A stretch of 64,000 nt of DNA from Amphibacillus sp. MSJ-3 (GCF_018919165.1 NZ_JAHLQM010000011.1:1-64000), one strand, 5' to 3'; numbered from the stretch's first letter, positions 41,836-51,491 are shown. Program-made: numbers and translations. The notes: generated by a model not told the origin, from the sequence alone.

Positions 41836-41988
41836 TTGACTAATACAGGTGTTCCTGCAGGATGTGGCACACCGGCTCCTGCTCCAGCTCCTGCACCAGG
41901 AGGATTTGGCGCTGGTTTTGCTCTATTGATTGTTCTGTTTATCTTGTTAATTATCATCGGTGCATCATTTGGTGGGTGTGGATTTTAG
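41836..41988 (+). CDS. YjcZ-family small hydrophobic protein
   Basis: The 50-residue protein starts at TTG 41836, 8 bp after AAGGAGG. It has an N-terminal Pro/Ala/Gly-rich stretch (GVPAGCGTPAPAPAPAPGG), then GFGAGFALLIVLFILLIIIG and ends GASFGGCGF. This is the pattern of the YjcZ/sporulation-associated small membrane proteins of Bacillaceae (GF-ALIVVLFILLIIVG-A). The gene is too short for most ORF callers. A strong terminator follows at 42032. It is probably expressed late or in sporulation and is membrane-located. Confidence 0.85.
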   Translation: MTNTGVPAGCGTPAPAPAPAPGGFGAGFALLIVLFILLIIIGASFGGCGF

Positions 41989-42031
41989 ATCGATCTGATT
42001 TAAGTGTAGTTAATCAAATGCAAAAAGTTGA

Positions 42032-42072
42032 AGCACCTCTTAAGATTGAATATTTTAAGAGGTGCGATTTTA
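42032..42072. terminator. Bidirectional terminator, yjcZ / GH5
   Basis: GCACCTCTTAA and TTAAGAGGTGC form a perfect 11-bp stem with a 10-base loop and T-rich flanks. It separates the convergent yjcZ and GH5 genes. Confidence 0.85.
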
Positions 42073-42101
42073 CATTTTAATTAAGGAGATTGAATTCTTC
42101 C

Positions 42102-44135
42102 CTAAGTCGTTTTTTTCTTCTTGGTATATAAGAAAATGGCTGTACCAATAATTAATAATCCCAATCCAGCGATTAGCATGTTAAATAAGGTTGTCGCTGT
42201 TTTTGGAAGTTGTGTGCGATCATGAACATCATCATTAGCTTGTATTTCAGGCTTCTCCTCCTCTATTTGCTCCGGAGACTGGGAATCTTCATCTTCATCG
42301 CCATCTTCCTCTATAGCGGGTTGTTCCTCTTCGTTTGGATCTTCATCATCGGTAACCTGGTCATCTTCTTCATCCTTATCATCTTCCTGATCTTTTTCAT
42401 CATCTTCGACTTCGTCATCATCAGTGTCATCATGGTCAGCTTCAAGGGGGTAACCAGTGACTTGGTCACCAGATCGAACCAATTCATAATCAAGAATGGT
42501 GCCACTCCAAAAATGAAGGCGAATGGTGACTGGCTCATCTGAGCGAATTTCATCAAAGAGACGACTGTAATTCTCCCATTCATCATAGGTGAAATTGACT
42601 TTACCTTCATCGTAATCTGGACTAAATACATAGGCAAATTCCTTAAAGGAAGTCCAATCTTGTGGACCAGCTGGGCTGCCATCAGCATAGACAGCTTCAA
42701 GTGTCGCTAAATGATCGCCATTAAATCTTGTTGGAATGCTGAATTTTGTGTAATGGTCTTCATTCTCACTTAGGATTGGTGTCTGATAGGTGATTAAATC
42801 AACACGCCAGCTTGCTCCTTGATCAAAAACAAGTTGTAGAGAGGTATTGAGACCAACTTGATCAAGCTTGATTAGATCACTTAATAGATCTGCCTTTAAA
42901 ATTAAGGTGCTATCGTTAATTGTATAATCTGATCCTTGAATTAGAGTTTGGCCATTGTGAGTAACATCGACTAATGTGCGACCATTTAAGTTTAAGTCTA
43001 ATTGTTGATCAGTAATCTCTTCATCTTGCTTAAAGTAAATAAAATCTGCTTCAGCCGTAGCTGATCGTCCAGAAAAACTAGCTTTCATCAAAGCAAAAAA
43101 TTCCTGATCAAACCAAGTATAATGGCTTCGGTCAAAATGTTGTCCATTGTCCCAAAGCATATGAACAAAGTCTTTTTCCTGAGCATAGTGAATGATATAT
43201 TCAAAGAATTTCAGTTTTTCACCTTGTTGAATCGTATAAACATTCTGGTCAAAACCAAGTAAACCAAACTCACCAATTACAACTGGAATGCCATTTTGGG
43301 TGAATTGGTTATGAACCCGATCAAAAATTTCATGAATATCATTGGCGGTGTCTTGATCAAATCTTGTGTAACCAGCAATATTGACACTGAACGGCCAGAA
43401 GCCATAATAATGAATGGTTGCGATCATATAGGGATCATTTTTTTCTTTGATCCAATCTGTTAAAGTGTCGAGATAAATTTGTTCTTGTCCAGTATGCATG
43501 GTAGGGATTACGATTGGACGAATAGGGTTATTTCCGCCAGAATTACGGATAATGTCATAAAAACAGCTGTTTATTTCGTTTAAATAGGCTAAATCTTTAT
43601 CATTATCATAGGGTTCAAAACGTGGTTCGTTGATACTTTCAAACATTAAATCTATCGGGTAATCCTCAAAATGTTCAGCTAATTGTTCCCATATTGCTTC
43701 AAATCGAGCGACTGTTTCGTCATGGTTATTTTCCATGCCGCTCTCTAGCCATAACCAGGAATCATGGTGGATATTGATCATTACTTTCATACCCGCATCA
43801 AGTGACCAATCAACAGCTTGGGTAACTCGTTCGAGATAATCCTCATGAATTTGGTAATTTGGACCATCATCCATCCGTTGATCAAATGTAATTGGGATTC
43901 GAATACTCTTGTAGCCTTGATTGGCAATGGATTCAATCAATTCTTTAGTAACATAAGGGTTTCCCCATGCCGTTTCATCTTCACCAACAGCATCGAAGGT
44001 ATTCCCGAGATTCCATCCAGGCTGCATGTCCTTAGCATAATCTTCAATGTTATAGCTTTCTTCTGCTGAAACCACAACAGTTGGGATCAAGAAAAATAAT
44101 GTGATCATTAAAATAGCGGGGAATTTGGTTTTCAA
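42102..44135 (-). CDS. Wall-anchored GH5 endo-glucanase
   Basis: The 677-residue secreted enzyme has a signal peptide (residues 1-24), then a GH5 barrel with GWNLGNTFDA, acid/base Glu170 in FESINEP and nucleophile Glu289 in VVIGEFG. Residues about 370-450 resemble the X2/Ig-like module (LNLNGRTLVDVTHNGQTL...DYTI). A further beta domain follows, then a very acidic linker of about 60 residues (mostly D/E), and the sorting signal LPKTA (residue 643), a hydrophobic helix and KKKK. It should be sortase-anchored and attack beta-1,4-glucan or related polymers. The start is TTG 44135 behind GAGGAAG. The cre site at 44270 indicates catabolite control. Confidence 0.92.
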   Translation of the reverse strand: MKTKFPAILMITLFFLIPTVVVSAEESYNIEDYAKDMQPGWNLGNTFDAVGEDETAWGNPYVTKELIESIANQGYKSIRIPITFDQRMDDGPNYQIHEDYLERVTQAVDWSLDAGMKVMINIHHDSWLWLESGMENNHDETVARFEAIWEQLAEHFEDYPIDLMFESINEPRFEPYDNDKDLAYLNEINSCFYDIIRNSGGNNPIRPIVIPTMHTGQEQIYLDTLTDWIKEKNDPYMIATIHYYGFWPFSVNIAGYTRFDQDTANDIHEIFDRVHNQFTQNGIPVVIGEFGLLGFDQNVYTIQQGEKLKFFEYIIHYAQEKDFVHMLWDNGQHFDRSHYTWFDQEFFALMKASFSGRSATAEADFIYFKQDEEITDQQLDLNLNGRTLVDVTHNGQTLIQGSDYTINDSTLILKADLLSDLIKLDQVGLNTSLQLVFDQGASWRVDLITYQTPILSENEDHYTKFSIPTRFNGDHLATLEAVYADGSPAGPQDWTSFKEFAYVFSPDYDEGKVNFTYDEWENYSRLFDEIRSDEPVTIRLHFWSGTILDYELVRSGDQVTGYPLEADHDDTDDDEVEDDEKDQEDDKDEEDDQVTDDEDPNEEEQPAIEEDGDEDEDSQSPEQIEEEKPEIQANDDVHDRTQLPKTATTLFNMLIAGLGLLIIGTAIFLYTKKKKTT

Positions 44136-44269
44136 TGGTCATCTTCCTCTCGAATTTTTTATTAAGAAAAATAGCTGAAGCACTTTCCCTCCTTTTTTAG
44201 AAAAAATGTACTGTTTAACTTGTTAGCTCTGTCTCTAATGAGATTAAGTAAATTTAGCTCCCTAATAAC

Positions 44270-44284
44270 GGTAAGCGCTTACAA
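44270..44284 (-). promoter_or_regulatory. CcpA catabolite-response element (cre)
   Basis: On the minus strand TTGTAAGCGCTTACC matches the cre consensus (TGWAARCGYTWNCW) with a perfect palindromic TGTAAGCGCTTAC core. It lies about 135 bp upstream of the GH5 start, consistent with glucose repression of the glucanase. No gene lies in 44285-44554. Confidence 0.85.
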
Positions 44285-44554
44285 TAATAACAATAACAAA
44301 TACTGTTTTAAGAAAAAACAGTATTAATTAGACATCATATACATGCAAGAATAGAGCTAGACTAGTTTATTTGGAATAAAGGAAGAATAGATTGAGGGAA
44401 TCGAAGTTTCCTTATGATCCTCAAAGTAATACTGAACTATATTAAATACACCCCTACTTTTGTATCATTTAACATTATTTAGTTAAAATACCTTTAAAAA
44501 ACCTCTTCAAATAGCTAAGATGAATGTAGCTCGGTTTGAGAGAGGGGGATTGAG

Positions 44555-45475
44555 ATGAAGCTAATTCATCGATTAGGTCTTATCAGCTTGATATTGATCC
44601 TAGGTGGGTGCTTTTCAATGAACGGTGAACAAGAGAAATCTTTAAGGATGGATACGGCGGAAGCAAAAAAGGATGAGTATTACGCAAGGGTTCAAGATTA
44701 TACTGGGGAAGAATACACCTTACCAAACGGAAAGAAAACTGGCCGAATCGCAAATGACAATAAAGAAATAGTCGATGCAGCAATCAAAGACTTCTTCTTA
44801 GAAAACTATAAAACCGAAGTGATTGTACATAATATTGTCGGCAATGTCGATGGGGCAACAGTTTTTGTTGAATCGGTGGGTGAACCAAACTTTTATTCCA
44901 CTGCGATTATCCCGATTGATGTTCAAAATGAGAAGATATTGACAGATCAGGTTTGGTCGCTCGAGGGAGAGGTAGAGCGGGGGATTATAACAGGGTTATA
45001 TGCGCTAGCTTACCAGGAGGAATTTGCAAATTTGGATCAGCTATTGACTGGTTTGGCTGAAGCATATGGATTTACGAGTAAAACGATTGAGGCGATTGAA
45101 AATACAAGTGCGGCTGGCTACGAGAGGGTTTATTACTTTGTTACGGGCAGCAGATATCAATTAGAGGAAATTTGGAAAACCTATTTAGAAGAGCCGGACA
45201 TGACTCACTCTGATTGGAGGGAGATGTTTGAAGTATTAGAATTTGATCCTGATGCAATTGGATTTGGCCTACATTTATTCATGGCAGATGAAAATGTTGA
45301 GCCAAGTCAAGAGGTGTTGGAGGCTGTTGTTGAAGCGATCGAAGAAGCAGATGATATACCGAATGGGAGTTATGGCATTCATCTTCATGACAATCGGATT
45401 AATAAACGTGTAGCTGATGGAAATAAAGAAAACTCTATAAGTCATTCATATCCAGATTATATTATTAAAGAATAA
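44555..45475 (+). CDS. DUF1672-family lipoprotein
   Basis: The 306-residue lipoprotein has signal peptide and lipobox ILGGC (Cys19). The mature part matches DUF1672 lipoproteins of staphylococci and bacilli: VQDYTGEEYTLPNGK, FFLENYKTEVIVHNIVG, DGATVFVESVGEPNFYSTAI and IITGLYALAY. Function in the family is unknown; a surface or envelope role is assumed. ATG 44555 follows GAGAGGGGG. It is monocistronic, with a 12-bp hairpin at 45578 downstream. Confidence 0.88.
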   Translation: MKLIHRLGLISLILILGGCFSMNGEQEKSLRMDTAEAKKDEYYARVQDYTGEEYTLPNGKKTGRIANDNKEIVDAAIKDFFLENYKTEVIVHNIVGNVDGATVFVESVGEPNFYSTAIIPIDVQNEKILTDQVWSLEGEVERGIITGLYALAYQEEFANLDQLLTGLAEAYGFTSKTIEAIENTSAAGYERVYYFVTGSRYQLEEIWKTYLEEPDMTHSDWREMFEVLEFDPDAIGFGLHLFMADENVEPSQEVLEAVVEAIEEADDIPNGSYGIHLHDNRINKRVADGNKENSISHSYPDYIIKE

Positions 45476-45577
45476 ACAGGTGATCAGATGGTAATGAATA
45501 CGTTGGAAGTACAGTTACGGGTAACCTCGGATCAAGATCTGGTTCAGAAGATTAAATCTTGCAATGAAAAGCTGGAT

Positions 45578-45613
45578 GGTTGTTTAACCTTAAATCCTTA
45601 GGGTTAAACAACC
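45578..45613. terminator. Hairpin between convergent genes
   Basis: GGTTGTTTAACC and GGTTAAACAACC form a perfect 12-bp stem between the DUF1672 gene and the ABC exporter. T runs are weak on both sides, so termination is inferred from position. Confidence 0.6.
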
Positions 45614-45620
45614 TGTTACT

Positions 45621-47402
45621 TTATCCAACATTATCTTCAAAGTGTCCATTATATAGCTCATAATAAAAACCTTTCTTTTCTAATAAAGATTGGTGTGTAC
45701 CATTTTCAACCACTTGGCCATCTTTCATGACAAAGATACGGTCTGCTTGTTGAATTGTGTTGAGGCGATGGGCAATAACAACACTTGTGCGCCCTTTCAT
45801 TAATGTACTTAGAGCATCTTGTATTTTTAGTTCTGTTACGGTGTCAATGCTACTTGTTGCTTCATCTAAAATTAAAATATTAGGATCTGCAAGTAAAGCC
45901 CTGGCGATTGAAATCAACTGTTTTTGCCCTTGACTAATTCCCCCTCCTTCTTGTGACAATATGGTGTCATAACCATTTGGTAGTTTTGAAATAAATTGAT
46001 CTGCGTTTGCTAGTTTAGCGGCATTCACAATATCTTGATCGGTCGCATTCAGATCACCATAACGAATGTTCTCTTTAATCGTTCCATTAAAGAGGAAGGG
46101 GTCTTGAAGAACGAAACTAATTTGTTTTCGCAAAGTTTCGCGTGTTGTATTCGTAATATCACAGTCATCAATTGTTATCACCCCTTCGTCAGGATCATAG
46201 AATCGACAAAGCAAGTTGATAATCGTTGTTTTTCCAGCACCTGTTGGCCCAACTATTGCGATGGTTTCACCAGGGTTTGCATAAAGGGACAAGTCAATAA
46301 TTGTATCTTCATCTTCATCATAAGCGAATGAAACATGATCAAAATGAATTTCGCCATCTATCTTTTGCCAGTGATCACCATCGACTATCTCTTTCTCATC
46401 GGGGATATCCAGTATTTCGAAGACGCGCTCTGCCCCAGCAATGGCTGCTAATAAATGATTAAACTGGTTGGCTAGATTGTTGAGCGGTCGGGTGAACTGA
46501 CGGGAATACTGAGTGAAGGTGACAATCACTCCAACTGTTACGACATCATTTAATGCTAAAACCCCACCAACAAAAGCAATTAGGGCAAAGCTAATGTTGT
46601 TTAAGCCATTCATCAATTTCGGAATAAAGCCAGAGTAGGCTTGTGCGTAATAACCCGATGTTTTGAGGTCGGCATTCTTTTCTTCGAAGTCACTTATCAC
46701 TCTCTCCTCTTTGGAAAAAATTTTAACGACACTTTGTCCTGCGATAATCTCTTCAATATAACCATTTAAATCACCTAAATGCTGCTGTTGTTTACGAAAG
46801 TAAGCTCTTGTCCTTTTTGTAATCCACTTCATACCAAAATATAAAAAAGGTACAATCGTTAGGGTGACAAGCGTTAAAATCGGACTGAGATAAATCATGA
46901 AAACTAATGTGCCAATGAGTGAAAGCACACTTGAGAATAGTTGGATAACAGAGTCATTCAGCGTTTGACTGACTGTTTCCAAATCATTTGTTAAGCGACT
47001 CATCAGATCCCCGTGCTGTGCCTGATCAAAGAAACGAATGGGGAGGCGATGAAGCTTTGCAAAAAGATCCTCACGCATTCGGTAGATTGTTTTTTGTGTA
47101 ATACCAACCATTAGAAAATACTGAAACCAAGATGCAAATGCATTTACCAAATAAACAAGGGCTAGTAAAATAATTAATCGAATTAATCCAATTGGATCTG
47201 TTTCAATTAAAAAATGATCGATAGCATAGCCGAGTAAAAAGGGTGCAACAAGTCTAAGAATGACATCTATAGAGACAAAGAAGAGTGTCAGGATAATTGT
47301 CCATTTAGATCTGGAAAGATAGGTCCAGATGCGCTTGATTGCTAGCAAAGGTTCTTGGGGTTCAGCTCGTTCTGCTTGGTGGATTCGAGGTCCTCTAGGC
47401 AT
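45621..47402 (-). CDS. Heterodimeric ABC exporter subunit (catalytic NBD)
   Basis: This 593-residue half-transporter has six N-terminal helices and a C-terminal NBD with Walker A GPTGAGKTT, signature ISQGQKQ, and Walker B ILILDEATSSID with the catalytic Glu intact, plus switch VVIAHRLNT. The signature is SQGQ rather than SGGQ, as in the consensus partner of asymmetric exporters. ATG 47408 is only 3 bp from GGAGG; ATG 47402 is better spaced. It overlaps the upstream partner gene by 8 bp. The pair resembles the YfiB/YfiC, BmrC/BmrD and TM287/288 type of multidrug exporters. Confidence 0.9.
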   Translation of the reverse strand: MPRGPRIHQAERAEPQEPLLAIKRIWTYLSRSKWTIILTLFFVSIDVILRLVAPFLLGYAIDHFLIETDPIGLIRLIILLALVYLVNAFASWFQYFLMVGITQKTIYRMREDLFAKLHRLPIRFFDQAQHGDLMSRLTNDLETVSQTLNDSVIQLFSSVLSLIGTLVFMIYLSPILTLVTLTIVPFLYFGMKWITKRTRAYFRKQQQHLGDLNGYIEEIIAGQSVVKIFSKEERVISDFEEKNADLKTSGYYAQAYSGFIPKLMNGLNNISFALIAFVGGVLALNDVVTVGVIVTFTQYSRQFTRPLNNLANQFNHLLAAIAGAERVFEILDIPDEKEIVDGDHWQKIDGEIHFDHVSFAYDEDEDTIIDLSLYANPGETIAIVGPTGAGKTTIINLLCRFYDPDEGVITIDDCDITNTTRETLRKQISFVLQDPFLFNGTIKENIRYGDLNATDQDIVNAAKLANADQFISKLPNGYDTILSQEGGGISQGQKQLISIARALLADPNILILDEATSSIDTVTELKIQDALSTLMKGRTSVVIAHRLNTIQQADRIFVMKDGQVVENGTHQSLLEKKGFYYELYNGHFEDNVG

Positions 47403-49125
47403 TTTCATTTACCTCCTCGCCATACTGTGATTGATAAATCTGTTGATAAAGTGAACTTGTTTTTAGCAGTGTATGATGATCACCACGGGCCGAGACTTCT
47501 CCATCTTCTAATAATATAATTTGGTCAGCCTCAAGCAGGCTTGTTATTTTTTGGGTAATGATAAAGGTTGTACAAGACAAGCTCTTGATCGCTGCCAAGA
47601 TTTTAGCCTCTGTTTGCAAATCCAGTGCACTGGTACTATCGTCCAAAAGCAAGATTTCTGGTTTTCGAATCAGTGCCCGAGCAATGGAGAGGCGTTGTTT
47701 TTGTCCACCTGAAAAGTTAACACCACGTTGTCCGATCATTGTTTGATATTGTTCTGCTTGCTTCATAATGGTGTCATGGATTTGGGCAGCTTTTGCCGCT
47801 TCGATAATCTCTTCATCAGTTGCCTTAGGCTTTCCCCAACGAATATTTTCCATTACTGTTCCAGAAAAAAGACGTGCTTCTTGTGGGACATAACCAATTT
47901 TTTCACGGAGGTTTTTAAGTTTTAAGGCCTGTAAGGGTTGCCCATTGAATAAAATTTCCCCCGCCGTTGGATCATATAATCTTGGGATTAATTGAAACAG
48001 GGTTGTTTTTCCAGAGCCAGTCGCACCGATAACGGCTATTGTTTCTCCTTGGTTCACTTGGAGATTAATTTTATTTAGAATCAACGCTTCTTTATTTGGA
48101 TAAGAAAAGGAAACATGATCAAATACCAACTGATGTTGAGTCGGTTTTATATGATCTATTGTTTGATCACCTTCAATCAGATCGATTTCCTCCGTTAGTA
48201 CATCATTAATCCGATCTTTGGATGCTTGTGCACGTGAGAAAGCAAGCAAAATAAAGGACATCATCGAAATTGAGTGCATCGTTCGGGTTGCATAGTTAAT
48301 CACTGCGACGACTTCACCGACACTACTTGCTTGATTAGCAATCTGAATTTGACCCAGCCAAAGGATTACTAAAATACTTAAATTCATGACAACCATGATA
48401 ACAGGTCCACTAATTTGCATGAGCCGGAGGGTATAAATCGTTAAATCCCTTAATGACATACTTGCTTGAGCAAAGTTATCTTCTTCATGATCGCTACGCA
48501 GAAAAGCTTTAATTAAGCGCATAGCTGTTAAATTCTCACGCATGACATTATTCACTCGATCTAACCGATGCTGGATACGGTGAAATAAAATGACCCCTTT
48601 TCTAGTTATCCATACGATAAATAAGATTAGTATCGGCATGGTTAGAAGTAAGATCAGAGATAACTTCCAATCAACCAACATTGCTAGGACAGTACTTCCA
48701 ATAATAAGGAGTGGGGCACGGCTACCAATCCGGAGTGACATGTGCACGATGGATTGGAGTTGTGTGACATCATTTGTTAATCGGGTAATCAGGGAAGATG
48801 TTGGGAAACGATTCAAATTTTTAAAGGAAAATGCTTGTATCTTTGAGAAAGTTGCCTGCCGTAAATCATAACCAAAGCTCTGGCTAACGTGAGCACTTAA
48901 GAATGAATTCATGATCCCAGCAGCAAAACTAATAGCTGCGAGAATAATTAATATAATACCCCAATGGGAAATTTCCTGAAGATTATGTACCCGAATCCCA
49001 TCATCAATAATTCGTGCAATAATTAAGGGAGAGCTGAGTTCAACACTTAATTCAACGAGCATAAGTGTGAATGCAATGATCATAGGTAGTTTATAAGATG
49101 ATAGATAGGAAAAAGCTTTTTTCAT
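47395..49125 (-). CDS. Heterodimeric ABC exporter subunit (degenerate NBD)
   Basis: The 576-residue partner half-transporter has six helices, then an NBD with Walker A GATGSGKTT, signature FSGGQKQRLS and Walker B LLLDDSTSALD. The residue after Walker B is Asp instead of the catalytic Glu, and the switch His is Gln (FIITQKI). Both changes are typical of the degenerate site in heterodimeric exporters, so only one of the two ATP sites should hydrolyse fast. The frame is open to 49152; GAAAGGGG before ATG 49125 favours that start. It is transcribed first, upstream of the catalytic partner. Confidence 0.9.
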   Translation of the reverse strand: MKKAFSYLSSYKLPMIIAFTLMLVELSVELSSPLIIARIIDDGIRVHNLQEISHWGIILIILAAISFAAGIMNSFLSAHVSQSFGYDLRQATFSKIQAFSFKNLNRFPTSSLITRLTNDVTQLQSIVHMSLRIGSRAPLLIIGSTVLAMLVDWKLSLILLLTMPILILFIVWITRKGVILFHRIQHRLDRVNNVMRENLTAMRLIKAFLRSDHEEDNFAQASMSLRDLTIYTLRLMQISGPVIMVVMNLSILVILWLGQIQIANQASSVGEVVAVINYATRTMHSISMMSFILLAFSRAQASKDRINDVLTEEIDLIEGDQTIDHIKPTQHQLVFDHVSFSYPNKEALILNKINLQVNQGETIAVIGATGSGKTTLFQLIPRLYDPTAGEILFNGQPLQALKLKNLREKIGYVPQEARLFSGTVMENIRWGKPKATDEEIIEAAKAAQIHDTIMKQAEQYQTMIGQRGVNFSGGQKQRLSIARALIRKPEILLLDDSTSALDLQTEAKILAAIKSLSCTTFIITQKITSLLEADQIILLEDGEVSARGDHHTLLKTSSLYQQIYQSQYGEEVNENA

Positions 49126-49202
49126 AAATTGAGAAACCCCTTTCATTATCATTATACTAAATTTTTAATTAAAGTGTAATGAACTGAAGGGGGTTTTTAA
49201 AC

Positions 49203-49516
49203 GAGTGCAACTGTCTGTAAGACTCTCACTTGGAGGATTTGAAGGAGGGTAAGCATTGTAAGTGGGAGATCAAGTGACAGGATGGGCACGATTAGTTCAA
49301 GGGCTATAGATCATCCCCTTGTGGGACTATCAAATGTTTTCGCTGGGACGAGTAACCGCAAATCACTTCGGTGGGACGAGTAACCGCAGTCCCAGTCCCA
49401 GTCCCAGTCAGTGGAGATAGTGGGAAGTCAGCCTGAATCCACAAGGTTCTGTGGTAATATCTTCATGACTTAGGACTTGTAGGCCAACCCTCCCAATGAT
49501 TGAAGTCTCACTTTAT
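49203..49516 (+). repeat. SR-A repeat, copy 6
   Basis: It starts GAGTGCAACTGTCTGTAAG and ends GATTGAAGTCTCACTTTATC. It has two 28-bp units, three CCCAGT steps and a decayed right hairpin. It fills the gap between the exporter promoter and comK. Confidence 0.9.
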
Positions 49517-49534
49517 CCTTAAAAGTATTTTAAG

Positions 49535-50005
49535 TTACGGTTGTCGAAAATATAGATGATATTTATACAAATGTGCACACAGTTTTTCCATTCTAAATTT
49601 TGAAAGATGAACACGTAATACTTTGCCATTCTTATAATAGATAATTGAAGAGCGATCACGTTCCTCAATTTCTTTAATATTTTTTGTTATGACCCAAATG
49701 CAATCTTCGTTTTTTGGTGCCTGGGTAGGAAAAACATATAGATCACGGTTTGGGTCAATAGGAATCGGGGGATTTTGCTTCAGATTAAAAAGTTCTTTCA
49801 TTGCTTGTGCTCTCCCCTGATATGATGAGCCATTCCGTAAACAGGCATGCTCGATAATTTTATAGCCCTTCTGCATTGTATAGTGTGTTCCATCGAGTTC
49901 CTCGATTTCAGATACTGCATAAGTAGTTTTCGCAGAGCGAATATACAATGTTTGATCGTTTATCCGATAATAAGCTGATCTAGGATCTATTTGAACCGCC
50001 TCCAT
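49535..50005 (-). CDS. comK: Competence transcription factor ComK, short form
   Basis: The 156-residue protein has the ComK core: GSSYQGRAQAMKELFNLKQNPPIPIDP, VFPTQAPKNEDCIWV and the later KNGKVLRVHLS. ComK binds AT-box pairs and switches on DNA-uptake genes. It is shorter than B. subtilis ComK (192 residues) and lacks about 35 residues at the C-terminus, the part linked there to MecA/ClpCP control and oligomerisation. An SR-A repeat sits directly beyond its 3' end. It is monocistronic. Whether this strain is naturally competent cannot be told. Confidence 0.9.
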   Translation of the reverse strand: MEAVQIDPRSAYYRINDQTLYIRSAKTTYAVSEIEELDGTHYTMQKGYKIIEHACLRNGSSYQGRAQAMKELFNLKQNPPIPIDPNRDLYVFPTQAPKNEDCIWVITKNIKEIEERDRSSIIYYKNGKVLRVHLSKFRMEKLCAHLYKYHLYFRQP

Positions 50006-50491
50006 CTTAATGTATTAGATATTTATCAATATCCACCTAGTTAAGATCTGCGATGCTGACCTCCGCCCTCCTTATTGTAAAATATGACACTTTAATAAGT
50101 ATTATAGCATACAACAAAAGAATTAGATAGAATTTTTTAAAATATATGGAAACATTGATTAATTTTGTCTGATCCATTACTAAATCTTACTCTTATCCTA
50201 AATGGGTATCTTTAACCTTTTTATCCAATACGGAATTCGTTATAATGATTGTAAAGAATATTTGATATCCTATTTTGTAATTTAATGTAAAATAATGTTC
50301 AAGAAGAATAATATCCCTTAAATGATCTATGTCTTTGTTAGATTCAGAAGATTGGCAATCTATCCTCGTTTTGAATCAGTTATTCACTGAATGAAGTTTC
50401 ACTTTATATAGGATTAAATAAGGAAGAAAACTCAAATAAATCATTTAAATGAAGGATGTTTTTTAAAATATGAGAGAGGGTGGGGATCGTA
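50006..50491. other. Intergenic between comK and the zinc-ribbon gene
   Basis: This long AT-rich stretch is the leader of two divergent genes. It has A/T runs near 50090-50150 that could serve ComK autoregulation, but no clear AAAA-N5-TTTT pair is certain. A fragment of the SR-A right end (CACTGAATGAAGTTTCACTT) lies at 50386-50405. Confidence 0.4.
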
Positions 50492-51397
50492 ATGTTTTGC
50501 CCAAATTGTGGGGAAGAGAGTGTCAATAATGAAAGGTTTTGTAGTTCATGTGGTCATCAGCTGATACATGAGACTAACGAAGAAACAGAGAAAGACGAAG
50601 AAGAAATCTGGTCAAAATTCGTTGGGAAAAATTATGATTTTTATAAATATAAGTGGGGGAGTGTAGATAATCCAGCGAAATCAACGAGTTGGAATTGGCC
50701 TGCCTTTTTATTCGGAATCTTTTGGTTAGGCTACCGCAAGATGTATAAACCGGTTTTTATTATATTCGGTATTTATTTAGCTATTGATATTTTTGCAATC
50801 TTTACTGGACTGTATGATGTGGCTGATTTGATTAATGAAGGTTTAATGATGGGGATCAGCGTTTGCTTAGGTATATATGGAAACTCCTTATACTATCGTC
50901 ATTTAAGGGAAAAAATAGTGATGTTTGAAGATTCCCAAGCAGATGAGCAGACGATCAAGTATTTAGGGGGAGCGAGTAAAAAAGGAATCTTTTCGGTCTT
51001 GGGGATATTAGTAGGTTATCTGGCCATTTACTCTATTCTAACAACTTTATTTTCAAGTGGTTCTATTGTTTTTGGAACTAATGAGGGTCCATCAGGTATT
51101 ACCGATATCAAGGAGACTTTTTCTACAGAAGAAGTGATTTATTATGAGGTTGATTTTGGTGAACCGATTGACTCAACGACTGTAGATGTTCGTCTCTTTT
51201 ACATTGAGGATGATAATGAAGTGATTTATACCGAGTTTGTGGAACTGGTTGATCCGGAATGGACTGGTTATTATAGCTATTTATATGATCCTGATATTGA
51301 CTATCAATTGATTTCTGGCACTTATCTGGTAAGGATTTATCGAGATGATGTTTTATTGAGGGAGGGTAACTTTGAAGTTACGGGGGAGGTTTACTAA
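50492..51397 (+). CDS. Zinc-ribbon DUF2628-type membrane protein
   Basis: The 301-residue protein has an N-terminal zinc ribbon (CPNCGEES...FCSSCGHQL, four Cys), then a linker and a DUF2628-like membrane part (SWNWPAFLFGIFWLGYRKMYKP). Helices follow at about 85-125 and 165-190, and an outer beta domain occupies the last 100 residues (YYEVDFGEPIDSTTVDVRLFYI). ATG 50492 follows GGTGGGG. Such proteins are common membrane proteins of unknown role in Bacilli. It is monocistronic, followed by a very strong hairpin. Confidence 0.75.
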   Translation: MFCPNCGEESVNNERFCSSCGHQLIHETNEETEKDEEEIWSKFVGKNYDFYKYKWGSVDNPAKSTSWNWPAFLFGIFWLGYRKMYKPVFIIFGIYLAIDIFAIFTGLYDVADLINEGLMMGISVCLGIYGNSLYYRHLREKIVMFEDSQADEQTIKYLGGASKKGIFSVLGILVGYLAIYSILTTLFSSGSIVFGTNEGPSGITDIKETFSTEEVIYYEVDFGEPIDSTTVDVRLFYIEDDNEVIYTEFVELVDPEWTGYYSYLYDPDIDYQLISGTYLVRIYRDDVLLREGNFEVTGEVY

Positions 51398-51445
51398 ATA
51401 GCCGCATATTGTTTAAACCTATCTTAAAAATTTTGGGTTAAGAAA

Positions 51446-51491
51446 ATCAAGGAAGAGGTCATATCTATTATGGTATGACCTCTTCCTTGAT
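51446..51491. terminator. Perfect 18-bp hairpin
   Basis: ATCAAGGAAGAGGTCATA (51446-51463) and its exact complement (51474-51491) flank a 10-base loop. It lies about 50 bp after the zinc-ribbon gene. It is probably a terminator, although the following T run is weak. Confidence 0.7.

Noticed and set aside
42210-42542. Antisense frame under the acidic linker of the GH5 gene
   Set aside because: It is a mirror of D/E-rich codons giving Ile/Phe/Leu; it has no start signal of its own.
45488-45601. 37-codon open frame after the DUF1672 gene
   Set aside because: It runs into the 12-bp hairpin at 45578, has only a weak AGGTGAT site, and resembles nothing; it is more likely untranslated trailer.
51446-51491. 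Hairpin as a protein-binding operator for the chemoreceptor gene
   Set aside because: It is about 300 bp from that gene and close behind the previous stop codon; a terminator is simpler.
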